Below the pieces are notes generated by a model. The model was given only the letters and a program-made list of their open reading frames with translations, was not told the DNA's origin and did not search any database. From the NCBI GenBank assembly GCA_902778725.1, contig CACYYS010000012.1:1-39629 (forward strand): a DNA stretch of 39,629 nt, in the 5' to 3' direction. The translations under genes and the position numbers were made by a program. Origin of the DNA: an uncultured Ruminococcus sp. GTDB lineage: Bacteria > Bacillota > Clostridia > Oscillospirales > CAG-272. Shown here in pieces: positions 23,779 through 30,695 of the stretch (the stretch's first letter is position 1; every line of letters starts with the position of its first letter).

Positions 23779-25659
23779 TTACGGTTCTTTGACCGCGCGG
23801 ATCACGTCCGCGGCGGAGATACCGAGCGTCTCGAACATCGGGCGGCCGAGCTCCCCGGCGGAAAACGCGTCCTCGATCGCGAGGATCGCGGTGCGCCTCC
23901 CCGCCATCCCGGCGGGCGCGCGGCGGGAGAGCGCGTCAAAGAGCATCATGCCGGCGCCGCCCGCCCGGATCCCCTCCTCAAGGAAGATCAGGCGCTCCGC
24001 CTCGGGCGGCAGGAGCGGCAGCACCGCGTCGGCGGCTGCGTCGTACGGTTTGAGAGTCTCAAGCAGGATCACGGAGATCCCGATCCCCTCCTTTTCCAGC
24101 TCCTTCTGCGCCTTCAGCGCTTCCGCGGCGATCCTGCCGTAGGTCAGCACGACGGCGCGGGAGGGGAGGGCGCCCGGAAGAGCGCGCTTCGGCGCGAGCG
24201 CCTCTCCCTCTCCGGTAAAGAACGCCGAGAGGATCGCGGGATCCTCCCCCGCGTTCGGGTAGCGGATCGCGACGGGGCCGTCCGCCCGCAGGGCGGCGCC
24301 GAGCGCGGCGCCGAGCGAGGCAAAGGACGCGGGCGCGTAGAGGGTGAAGTGCGGGATCCCGGAGAGGAAGGACACGTCAAAAATGCCGTGGTGGGTCGGT
24401 CCGTCCGCCCGGGCGATCCCCGCCCGGTCGACGCAGAGGACGACGGGGAGGCGCTGGAGCGCGATATCGTGGATCAGGCTGTCATAGGAACGCTGTAAAA
24501 AGGAGGAATAGACGGCAAAAAACGGCTTCTTCCCTTCCGCGGCCAGTCCGGCGCAGAAGGTGGCGGCGTGCTCCTCCGCGATGCCGACGTCAAAAAAGCG
24601 CTCCGGCAGCTCCCGGGCGAAGGGAGCGAGACCGGTGGAGTCGGTCATCGAGGCGGTCACGGCGCACACGGAGGAGTCCTCCCGCGCAAGCGCGAGCAGC
24701 CGCTCCCCCATCTCCGCGGAAAAGTTGCGGACGGGGACGGTCCCGGCGGGCGGGACTCCGTGGAAGCGCTCGGGGTGCTCCTCCGCCTCGGGATACCCCT
24801 TCCCCTTTGCGGTCTTGAGGTGGACGATCACGCTCTCCCCTTTGTTCTTCGCCGTGCGGAGCAACCGCTCGACGGTGCGGTAGTTGTTCCCGTTTGCGGG
24901 GCCGAGGTAAAAGAGCCCGAGCTCCTCGAAATAGTTGGAGGAGAAGAGCATATTCTTCAAGCGCTTTTTCACCCCGCGAAGGAAGGAGTAGAGAGGGCGC
25001 CCGATCAGGGGCAGCCGGTTCAGGATCTTCTGCGTGCGGCTCTTGGTGCGCAGATAGTTGGGAGAGGAACGGATCCGAGCGATCGAGGCGGCAAAGCGCC
25101 CGATGTTGGGCCCGATGGACATCTCGTTTTCATTAAGGATGATGATGAGGTTAAGATCGCCCCGGCAGTTGTTGAGCGCCTCGTGGATCATCCCGCCGGT
25201 GAACGCCCCGTCCCCGACGACGGCGACGCTGAAGGCGTCCGACCCCGAGAGTTTGTCCGCCTCGGCAAAACCGACGGCGGCGCTGACGGAGGTGGAGCTG
25301 TGCCCGGCGCCGAAGGCGTCGTACTCGCTCTCCGCCCGCCGGGTAAAGCCGGAGAGGCCGCCCGGCTGCCGGAGGGTGGAAAACGCCTCCCGCCGGCCGG
25401 TGAGCAGCTTGTGGATATAACTCTGATGCCCCACGTCAAAGATGATATGATCGTGCGGACAGTCGAATACGCGGTGCAGCGCGATCGAAAGCTCCACGAC
25501 GCCGAGATTGGAGGCGAGATGCCCGCCCGTCTCGGTGACGTGCTCGACAAGGAAAGCGCGGATCTCGTCAGCCAGCGCCGGCATATCCGCCTCCCGCATG
25601 GCTTTGAGATCGGCGGGAGAATGGATCCGGGACAAAAGAGGGTAGTTTTGATCTTCCAT
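23779..25659 (-). CDS. dxs: 1-deoxy-D-xylulose-5-phosphate synthase
   Basis: A 626-residue thiamine-diphosphate enzyme making DXP from pyruvate and glyceraldehyde-3-phosphate, the first step of the MEP isoprenoid pathway. Motifs: ETGGHLASNLGVVELSIALH, HIIFDVGHQSYIHKLLTGR, GHSSTSVSAAVGFA, and the ThDP site GDGAFTGGMIHEALNN. The pyrimidine domain has DVGIAEEHAATFCAGLA and RAGIARADGPTHHGIFD. Length is normal. The start at 25659 was chosen because GGAG lies upstream at good spacing; in-frame alternatives further upstream add an unlikely basic leader. First gene of a five-gene operon; isoprenoid lipid carriers could link it to the GT2 and sortase genes. Confidence 0.94.
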   Translation of the reverse strand: MEDQNYPLLSRIHSPADLKAMREADMPALADEIRAFLVEHVTETGGHLASNLGVVELSIALHRVFDCPHDHIIFDVGHQSYIHKLLTGRREAFSTLRQPGGLSGFTRRAESEYDAFGAGHSSTSVSAAVGFAEADKLSGSDAFSVAVVGDGAFTGGMIHEALNNCRGDLNLIIILNENEMSIGPNIGRFAASIARIRSSPNYLRTKSRTQKILNRLPLIGRPLYSFLRGVKKRLKNMLFSSNYFEELGLFYLGPANGNNYRTVERLLRTAKNKGESVIVHLKTAKGKGYPEAEEHPERFHGVPPAGTVPVRNFSAEMGERLLALAREDSSVCAVTASMTDSTGLAPFARELPERFFDVGIAEEHAATFCAGLAAEGKKPFFAVYSSFLQRSYDSLIHDIALQRLPVVLCVDRAGIARADGPTHHGIFDVSFLSGIPHFTLYAPASFASLGAALGAALRADGPVAIRYPNAGEDPAILSAFFTGEGEALAPKRALPGALPSRAVVLTYGRIAAEALKAQKELEKEGIGISVILLETLKPYDAAADAVLPLLPPEAERLIFLEEGIRAGGAGMMLFDALSRRAPAGMAGRRTAILAIEDAFSAGELGRPMFETLGISAADVIRAVKEP

Positions 25660-25684
25660 AGTTTTCTCCATTCTTATCTTTATT

Positions 25685-25713
25685 AGTATACCACGCTCTT
25701 TCCCCGATTGCAA
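25685..25713 (-). promoter_or_regulatory. Promoter of the dxs operon
   Basis: On the minus strand, TTGCAA (25713-25708), a 17-base spacer and TATACT (25690-25685) preceded by TGG. Confidence 0.65.
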
Positions 25714-25753
25714 GAAGGAAAAAAAGAGGAAGCGGAGCCGGCCCGAAAAAGCC

Positions 25754-25782
25754 TTGCAATCTCCCTTGCGCTATGGTAGAAT
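25754..25782 (+). promoter_or_regulatory. Promoter of the FAD oxidoreductase gene
   Basis: TTGCAA (25754-25759), a 17-base spacer and TAGAAT (25777-25782) preceded by TGG. It is the mirror image in style of the divergent dxs promoter 40 bases away. Confidence 0.65.
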
Positions 25783-25817
25783 AGACTGTATCCGCTTCAA
25801 CCCAGAAAGGAAGTGTT

Positions 25818-27227
25818 ATGATGAAAACCGATACCGTGATCGTCGGCGCGGGTCCCGCCGGCATTTTTACCGCTCTGGAGATGCTGCGGCAGGGCAGCAG
25901 ACAGAAGATCGTGATCGTGGAAAAGGGGCGCCGCGTGGAGGAACGCCGCTGCCCGAAAAAGATCACCGGCAAATGTATGAACTGCAAGCCCTACTGCCAT
26001 ATCACCACCGGCTTTTCCGGCGCCGGCGCCTTCTCCGACGGCAAGCTCTCCCTCTCCCCCGAGGTGGGCGGCGACCTGCCGCAGCTCGTCGGCTGGGACA
26101 AGGTAAAGGAAACGATCGACTACGCCGACTCGATCTATCTCGAGTTCGGCGCGGACGAACATATCGAAGGGCTCGCCGACTGCCCCGAGAAAAAGGAGAT
26201 CCGCCGCCGCGCGATCAAGGCGGGGCTGCATCTCGTCGACTGTCCGATCCGGCACCTCGGCACCGAATGCGCGCAGGACCTCTACCGCGCGATCCAGAAC
26301 AAGCTGCTCGACTCGGGCGTGGAGATCCTGTTCGGCACCGAATGCACCGACCTCCTCCTCCGCGACAAGGAGTGTTACGGTGTGACGATCCGCGGCGCGC
26401 ACGGGGAGGAGGATATCCTCGCCGAAAACGTGGTCGTGGCGACGGGCCGCCGCGGCTCCGAATGGCTTGAGAACCTGTGCGCCGAGCACGGGATCGCGCA
26501 CGACCCCGGCACCGTGGACATCGGCGTGCGGGTGGAGGTGCGCAACGAGGTAATGGAGACGGTCAACAAGGTCCTCTACGAATCGAAGCTGATCGGCTAC
26601 CCGAAGCCCTACAAGAACAAGACCCGCACCTTCTGCCAGAATCCGGGCGGATTTGTCAGCCAGGAGAACTACGACAACGATCTCGCCGTGGTCAACGGCC
26701 ACTCCTACAAGGAACTGAAAACCGACAACACCAACCTCGCGATCCTCTGTTCCCACAACTTCAACTCCCCCTTCAATCAGCCGATCGCCTACGCACAGAA
26801 GGTCGGGGAGCTGACGAATATGCTCGCCAACGGTCACATCCTCGTCCAGCGCTTCGGCGATATCCTCGACGGCAAGCGCACCTGGCCGAAGGAGCTCTCC
26901 CAGTCCAACCTCCGTCCCACCCTGCCGGACGCCGTGGCGGGCGATATCACGGCGGCGATGCCCTACCGCGCGATGACCAACATCATCAACTTCATCATCG
27001 CGATGGACACGGTCGTCCCCGGCTTTGCCGCGGTCGAAACGCTGCTCTACTCCCCGGAGCTGAAGTTCTACTCCAACCGCATCCGGATGAACGCCGACCT
27101 CGACACCGATATCAAAGGGCTGCACTGCCTCGGCGACTCGAGCGGCTGGACGCGCGGGCTGATGATGTCCTCGGTGATGGGGGTCCTTATGGGCCGCACC
27201 CTCGCCGCCCGCGAAAAAGAAGTCTGA
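25818..27227 (+). CDS. FAD-dependent oxidoreductase (COG2509-like)
   Basis: A 469-residue flavoprotein. The N-terminal Rossmann motif is VIVGAGPAGIFTALEM (Gly10, Gly12, Gly15) followed by IVIVEKG. A second FAD-contacting block near the end reads GLHCLGDSSGWTRGLMMSS. A cysteine cluster (Cys45, Cys53, Cys56, Cys60) lies just after the first FAD motif, together with HITTGFSGAGAFSDGKLSLSPEVGG, a hallmark of this uncharacterised dehydrogenase group. The electron donor, acceptor and substrate are unknown. AAAGGAAG precedes the double ATG; either Met could be the start. It is monocistronic and ends at a terminator that is duplicated 910 bases downstream. Confidence 0.85.
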   Translation: MMKTDTVIVGAGPAGIFTALEMLRQGSRQKIVIVEKGRRVEERRCPKKITGKCMNCKPYCHITTGFSGAGAFSDGKLSLSPEVGGDLPQLVGWDKVKETIDYADSIYLEFGADEHIEGLADCPEKKEIRRRAIKAGLHLVDCPIRHLGTECAQDLYRAIQNKLLDSGVEILFGTECTDLLLRDKECYGVTIRGAHGEEDILAENVVVATGRRGSEWLENLCAEHGIAHDPGTVDIGVRVEVRNEVMETVNKVLYESKLIGYPKPYKNKTRTFCQNPGGFVSQENYDNDLAVVNGHSYKELKTDNTNLAILCSHNFNSPFNQPIAYAQKVGELTNMLANGHILVQRFGDILDGKRTWPKELSQSNLRPTLPDAVAGDITAAMPYRAMTNIINFIIAMDTVVPGFAAVETLLYSPELKFYSNRIRMNADLDTDIKGLHCLGDSSGWTRGLMMSSVMGVLMGRTLAAREKEV

Positions 27228-27273
27228 TCGCTCCTTATACGCAAAAAACAGCCGGTCTCCCGGCTGTTTTTTG
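27222..27273. repeat. 52-bp direct repeat, copy 1, containing a bidirectional terminator
   Basis: It begins within the last codons of the FAD gene (GTCTGATC, including the TGA stop) and ends after a stem of AAAAAACAGCCGG and CCGGCTGTTTTTT with loop TCTC. The same 52 bases recur at 28132-28183 with two differences, both before the hairpin. This copy terminates the FAD gene. Confidence 0.88.
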
Positions 27274-27295
27274 TATAACCGTCTGATGATCCGAC

Positions 27296-27487
27296 TCACT
27301 TGCTGACTTCACAGTTTTCGATCGCAAAATCGAGCAATATCCCGATAAGCTCGTTGCGCGATCTGTTCGTTTCAGAAGAAAGCCTGTCAAGGTGGTCTAC
27401 CGTTTCTTCGCGGATCCTGATCGAAAAAGTCTTAAAACCGTCTTCGCCTTTCAGATTTTTTTTGTTGATGATGAGTTTGTTTTTCAT
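27296..27487 (-). CDS. Ribbon-helix-helix DNA-binding protein
   Basis: A 63-residue protein. The segment FKTFSIRIREETVDHLDRLSSETNRSRNEL followed by IGILLDFAIENCE has the strand-helix-helix pattern of Arc/CopG-type repressors, which dimerise and insert a beta ribbon into the DNA major groove. The start at 27487 was chosen because GAGGTG lies 6-7 bases upstream; the upstream in-frame ATG would add MII. It is A+T-rich and divergent from the TM2 gene. The short shared region contains an inverted repeat that could be its operator. It may control the TM2 gene or itself; no toxin partner is visible. Confidence 0.72.
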   Translation of the reverse strand: MKNKLIINKKNLKGEDGFKTFSIRIREETVDHLDRLSSETNRSRNELIGILLDFAIENCEVSK

Positions 27488-27513
27488 TATTATCACCTCA
27501 CCAATATTATGTC

Positions 27514-27543
27514 TTTACAAATGGCATAATTATATGTTATGAT
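27514..27543 (+). promoter_or_regulatory. Promoter of the zinc-ribbon/TM2 gene with a possible operator
   Basis: TTTACA (27514-27519), an 18-base spacer and TATGAT (27538-27543) preceded by TGT. Within the spacer and -10, CATAA (27525-27529) and TTATG (27537-27541) form an inverted repeat overlapping the promoter, a reasonable site for the divergent ribbon-helix-helix protein (inference). Confidence 0.6.
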
Positions 27544-27570
27544 TTATAACACAAAAAGGAGGATAAAAAA

Positions 27571-27987
27571 ATGGAAAATCATAACGCAACGACCCCTGCA
27601 AATGAAGCGCCCGCGGAGCATCTGAAATTTTGCAAACATTGCGGCGGAAAAATTCCGGAGGATGCCGTTATCTGCACGCTATGCGGAAGACAGGTAGAAA
27701 GCATTCGGAAAGACGAGACCCCGAACATCATTATCAACAACTCGAATACAAGTTCAAACGTAAACACAAACGTCAATAACAACGTTAACGGATTTATGGG
27801 AAGACCTAAAAACAAATGGGTCTCACTCGTTCTTTGCTTTTTCCTTGGTGTCATCGGCGCTCACAAGTTCTATGAAGGAAAGACAGGGATGGGATTGCTC
27901 TATCTGTTTACCGGGGGCTTGTTCTTTGTGGGAGTTGTTATCGACTTTATCGCTCTGCTTGGCAAACCTAATCCTTATTACGTTTGA
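27571..27987 (+). CDS. Zinc-ribbon and TM2 domain membrane protein
   Basis: A 138-residue protein. The N-terminal zinc ribbon has CKHCGG (Cys21, Cys24) and CTLCGR (Cys35, Cys38). An Asn-rich flexible linker follows (about 51-73), then a TM2 domain: KNKWVSLVLCFFLGVIGAHKFYEGKTGMGLLYLFTGG and a second helix ending in DFIALL. TM2 proteins are small two-helix membrane proteins of mostly unknown function, frequent in accessory regions. The start has AAAGGAGG 8 bases upstream. The gene is clearly A+T-richer than its chromosomal surroundings and lies between duplicated terminators. Confidence 0.85.
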   Translation: MENHNATTPANEAPAEHLKFCKHCGGKIPEDAVICTLCGRQVESIRKDETPNIIINNSNTSSNVNTNVNNNVNGFMGRPKNKWVSLVLCFFLGVIGAHKFYEGKTGMGLLYLFTGGLFFVGVVIDFIALLGKPNPYYV

Positions 27988-28005
27988 TAATGTAAAAAGA
28001 CAAAC

Positions 28006-28046
28006 GGGATATACCAAGCCGAAAGAAGCTTGATATATCCCTTTTT
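28006..28046 (+). terminator. Terminator of the TM2 gene
   Basis: A 14-bp stem with one mismatch (28006-28019 with 28028-28041) followed by TTTTT. The gap from here to the second 52-bp repeat (28047-28131) holds no recognisable feature. Confidence 0.8.
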
Positions 28047-28131
28047 GCTGGCTTGTTAAAGATTTTTCCGATCTCACGGCTGACGCGCGCGTACAACGGA
28101 CAGTTATACCGCCACCGTATTCGTGATCGCC

Positions 28132-28183
28132 GTCTGATCTCTCTTTATACGCAAAAAACAGCCGGTCTCCCGGCTGTTTTTTG
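28132..28183. repeat. 52-bp direct repeat, copy 2, containing a bidirectional terminator
   Basis: 50 of 52 positions match copy 1 at 27222-27273, including the whole AAAAAACAGCCGG hairpin. The mismatches are at 28140 and 28144. It lies 15 bases from the end of the SPFH gene and probably terminates that minus-strand gene. Confidence 0.88.
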
Positions 28184-28198
28184 CGTTTATGCCATCAT

Positions 28199-29167
28199 TC
28201 AGTTCCCGGCGGGGGCCGCGGCGGCGTTCTTGTCGCCGAGGATCGGGATCACGCTGTCCACGCCCGCCACATAATTCTCGGGCAGCTTGCCGTCCCACTG
28301 CTTGGTCTTGTAATACTCGACGAGAAGGTCGGTGAGCGTCTCGGAGACCGCTTTGTTGATCGCGGCGTCCTTCTGTCCGGCGTACTCGGCGGCTTCCGCC
28401 TGGATCTTGATGACGTTGGCGTCCGCCTCCGCCTGGATGACGGCGACGGCGGCTTCCGCCTCGGCGGCGATCTTCTGCCGCGCGGCGGCCGCCTCCTCCT
28501 CCATCGTCTTCTGCTCCTGCTCGGTCTGCGCCTTCAGCTTGTTCTGCTGGGCGACCTGCTTGTTCTCCACGGCGGTGGTGAACGCGTCGGAGAAGTCGAG
28601 GCTCTCGATCGCGGTATTGACGACGTCGATGTTATAGGGGCGGAGATTCTCCTCCAGGATCGTCGTGATGCGGGCGGAAAGCTGATCGCGGTTCTCGATC
28701 AGGCTCTCGGCGCTGTATTTGGCGATCACGCTGCGGACCGCCTCCTCGATGCGGGGCTCCATCACGACCTGATAGTACTGCTCCCCGATGGTCTTATAGA
28801 TGGTCTGCGCGTTTTCCTTTTGGATCTGATAGTTGATCGAATAGATGACCTCTACCTCCTGGATGTCGCTCGAAAAGCAGGGGAGGGTGAGGCGCTGTTT
28901 TTGCGTGCGGTTGTCCATAATGACGACTTCCTGGATCGGGAGCTTGAAATGCAGACCCGCCTCCAGCGTTTTGTTCTCCACCCGGCCGAAGGTGGTGAGG
29001 ATGCCGGTGTGTCCCGTCGGGACCATGGCGACGGCTCCGACGACGAGCCAGAGAAGACCGGCGAGGCAGAGCCACTGGCGGGGGCGGCGGCTCCAGTTTT
29101 TGCCGTTCACCCCGAGGAGGATGAAGAGCGCGATAACGGTAACGAGCGCAAGGACGACCCAGATCAT
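28199..29167 (-). CDS. SPFH/band-7 membrane protein (prohibitin/stomatin-like)
   Basis: A 322-residue protein. Two N-terminal membrane helices (about 3-20 and 32-51) are followed by the SPFH domain, which starts VPTGHTGILTTFGRVENKTLEAGLHFKLP. A long Ala/Glu/Gln-rich coiled coil comes next (about 205-270; QEQKTMEEEAAAARQKIAAEAEAA). Such proteins build large cage-like oligomers on membranes, often with membrane proteases or lipid microdomains; no NfeD-type partner is adjacent here. The start at 29167 was chosen because AAAAGGAGA lies just upstream and the longer frame adds a lysine-rich leader. It sits between two accessory segments. Confidence 0.88.
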   Translation of the reverse strand: MIWVVLALVTVIALFILLGVNGKNWSRRPRQWLCLAGLLWLVVGAVAMVPTGHTGILTTFGRVENKTLEAGLHFKLPIQEVVIMDNRTQKQRLTLPCFSSDIQEVEVIYSINYQIQKENAQTIYKTIGEQYYQVVMEPRIEEAVRSVIAKYSAESLIENRDQLSARITTILEENLRPYNIDVVNTAIESLDFSDAFTTAVENKQVAQQNKLKAQTEQEQKTMEEEAAAARQKIAAEAEAAVAVIQAEADANVIKIQAEAAEYAGQKDAAINKAVSETLTDLLVEYYKTKQWDGKLPENYVAGVDSVIPILGDKNAAAAPAGN

Positions 29168-29243
29168 AGTTTGTTTCTCCTTTTCTTTTTCTTTCTTTTT
29201 TATTTTACCATATCCGTCCGGGGAAAGCAAGAAAAATCGGGGG

Positions 29244-29275
29244 GAGGGACACTTGCCATAGAGCAGGCGTCCCTC
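29244..29275 (+). repeat. Hairpin repeat, copy A (left flank of the GNAT segment)
   Basis: Stem 29244-29256 with 29263-29275 (one mismatch, one G-T), loop CATAGA. The core CACTTGCCATAGAGCAGG is shared, in inverted orientation, with copy B at 30704-30733 (CACTTGCGATAGAGCAGG), and the surrounding GGGNCAC/GTCCC arms also match. No T run follows on the plus strand. Confidence 0.7.
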
Positions 29276-29336
29276 GCGATTTGTTTACGGGTCTGCAGCG
29301 AAAGTATCACGCATTAATCGAACAGTAAAAACATTA

Positions 29337-29358
29337 AGGCGGGGAGCAATCCCCGCCT
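29337..29358 (-). terminator. Candidate terminator of the GNAT gene
   Basis: A perfect 9-bp stem (29337-29345 with 29350-29358), loop GCAA; on the minus strand the sequence TTAATGTTTTT follows. A second small hairpin (TCAACA/TGTTGA, about 29379-29396) lies closer to the gene. Which one ends the GNAT transcript is not clear. Confidence 0.45.
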
Positions 29359-29455
29359 CGTTCCTGCAATGATTGAACTCAACAGTTTTGTGTTGATTGT
29401 TTAGTGATAGTCGCTGTTGCTGTATAACAGAATTGCTGTCTTTTTGCTTACGAGG

Positions 29456-30376
29456 TTACAAGAGATGTTTCACGAAAACCTCGTCTTCGTTTTTCGCTTT
29501 ACAGCCAGGTGCTTTCCGGTACCCGTGTTTCAGGTAAAAGCGCTCGGCCGTATCGGTTGTCAGAATGCTTGTGTACATTCCGTGTTCCATAAAATAGCTT
29601 TCTGCAATTCGTAGAAGCGCTGATCCATGACCGGCGTTCCGATTTGCATTGGAAATCCAGAATTCTCGGATAAAGCCGCAGGTTTCTTCAAAAAACCAGC
29701 TTGTAAACTTTGTGGGCTTGAACTGAATAAACCCGATGATGCTTCCATCGCCAGCAGTTCGGACAACGGCCTGATTATCACCTTCATCATTCATCTCACG
29801 GAACAGCCCATCCCAATCCTTCACAGTGATCCCCAACTCGGAGAAGTAGGTTTGAAATGCGGTTTGGAACAGTGGATCGGAAAAATCTGAGATCAGCACG
29901 TCAGAAAAGACTGGTTGTTGATCGGAAAAGCGATACATCAGATTCAGGCAATCCGGCGCTTCCTCATCAATATAGCCGGTATCGACAAAACCGACCTTTT
30001 CATAGACGCGGAGCGCTGCGTCATCGTTCTTTTTAACGCAAACCTCGACGCATTCGTATTTACGTTCTTTCTCAATCTCGGACAGCAGCATGCGCAAAGC
30101 GGCCGTGCCGTAGCCCTTCCCCTGAAATCGAGAGTCGATCATAAACTGCTGCAAATCATAGCAGACGGGTTCATCGTCCAAATCCCGCACCAAGGCAACA
30201 CCAATCACAGTATCATCTTTTTCGATTCCGATGACCTTTGCTCGGTCATTCCGATAGGCATATCCTCTTGCGAGAATACCGAGAGCGCTGTCAAGGAAGG
30301 CTGCTTGGGTATCGCCGACGGATAGTTCTCTTACTTTCAGCCAGTTTTCTTCGTTTACATCAATTAGTTTGAGCAT
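29456..30376 (-). CDS. Tandem GNAT-domain acetyltransferase
   Basis: A 306-residue protein with two GNAT folds. The first (about 1-148) has the acetyl-CoA loop QFMIDSRFQGKGYGTAALRML, with the QGKGYG form of the Q/RxxGxG/A motif, and ends in ALRVYEKVGFVDTGYIDEE, like diamine/spermidine and BltD-type acetyltransferases. The second (about 155-306) has EFWISNANRNAGHGSALLRIAE, a modified loop (RNAGHGS), and AERFYLKHGYRKAPGC. The second site may be degenerate or differently specific. The substrate is unknown; polyamines, amino acids or antibiotics are possible. Codon use is A+T-richer than neighbours. GGAGGA lies upstream of the ATG, inside a competing hairpin. Confidence 0.85.
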   Translation of the reverse strand: MLKLIDVNEENWLKVRELSVGDTQAAFLDSALGILARGYAYRNDRAKVIGIEKDDTVIGVALVRDLDDEPVCYDLQQFMIDSRFQGKGYGTAALRMLLSEIEKERKYECVEVCVKKNDDAALRVYEKVGFVDTGYIDEEAPDCLNLMYRFSDQQPVFSDVLISDFSDPLFQTAFQTYFSELGITVKDWDGLFREMNDEGDNQAVVRTAGDGSIIGFIQFKPTKFTSWFFEETCGFIREFWISNANRNAGHGSALLRIAESYFMEHGMYTSILTTDTAERFYLKHGYRKAPGCKAKNEDEVFVKHLL

Positions 30377-30384
30377 TATTTAAT

Positions 30385-30426
30385 CCTCCGTATTTTATTG
30401 GAGGGTCAAATCTCGTGGGCCCTCCA
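30385..30426 (-). promoter_or_regulatory. Possible translational attenuator of the GNAT gene
   Basis: In RNA order there are three segments: TGGAGGG (30426-30420 strand-complement), CCCTCCA (30405-30399) and the ribosome binding site CGGAGGA (30390-30384). The first two can form a 7-bp stem with a 14-base loop. Alternatively CCTCC of the second can pair with GGAGG of the binding site across about 10 bases. The two structures exclude each other, and the first segment lies inside the leader ORF at 30406-30444. Confidence 0.5.
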
Positions 30427-30444
30427 TACACGATCCATTTTCAT
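30406..30444 (-). CDS. Candidate 12-residue leader peptide of the GNAT gene
   Basis: ATG at 30444-30442 and TGA at 30408-30406 encode MKMDRVWRAHEI. AAAGGGGTGAT lies about 5 bases upstream, a good ribosome binding site for such a small ORF. The ORF sits between the promoter and the GNAT start and overlaps the 5' arm of the hairpin that can free or hide the GNAT binding site. That layout resembles leader-peptide attenuation of drug-modifying enzymes such as cat and erm, but the peptide itself is not one I recognise. Confidence 0.45.
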   Translation of the reverse strand: MKMDRVWRAHEI

Positions 30445-30495
30445 ATATGATCACCCCTTTATATGTATTTTCTGCTCGCAAACAACAGCATAGGT

Positions 30496-30524
30496 AGTAT
30501 AGCACATTTGTGGTGCGTTTTCAA
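30496..30524 (-). promoter_or_regulatory. Promoter of the GNAT gene
   Basis: TTGAAA (30524-30519), a 17-base spacer and TATACT (30501-30496) preceded by TGC. The transcript would start near 30490, leaving a leader of about 110 bases that includes the 12-codon ORF. Confidence 0.7.
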
Positions 30525-30619
30525 TACTCAAAATAAAGCGTTTTCGGCTTTACGATTGCGCCGTCTGTTGCGAGATACGAAAGTGCTGCTTACATATTGC
30601 CGTTCAAGAAACGAAATGT

Positions 30620-30655
30620 GCTTTTGATGACCACAGGTTGTCAAAAGCGCTTTTG
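30620..30655. repeat. 13-bp stem-loop plus a 14-bp palindrome, function unknown
   Basis: Positions 30620-30632 pair with 30636-30648 (two G-T pairs) around a 3-base loop, ACA. The 3' arm overlaps the perfect palindrome CAAAAGCGCTTTTG (30642-30655). No T run follows. It lies in the gene-free stretch 30525-30695 upstream of the GNAT promoter. Nothing else in that stretch is recognisable. Confidence 0.5.
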
Positions 30656-30695
30656 CGTTAGTTTCGCGGAAAACGACACGGAATGGATAAAAGTG

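Noticed and set aside
27296..27987. Toxin-antitoxin pair (RHH antitoxin plus TM2 toxin)
   Set aside because: The genes are divergent, not in an operon, and zinc-ribbon/TM2 proteins are not an established toxin family; regulator plus target is the simpler reading.
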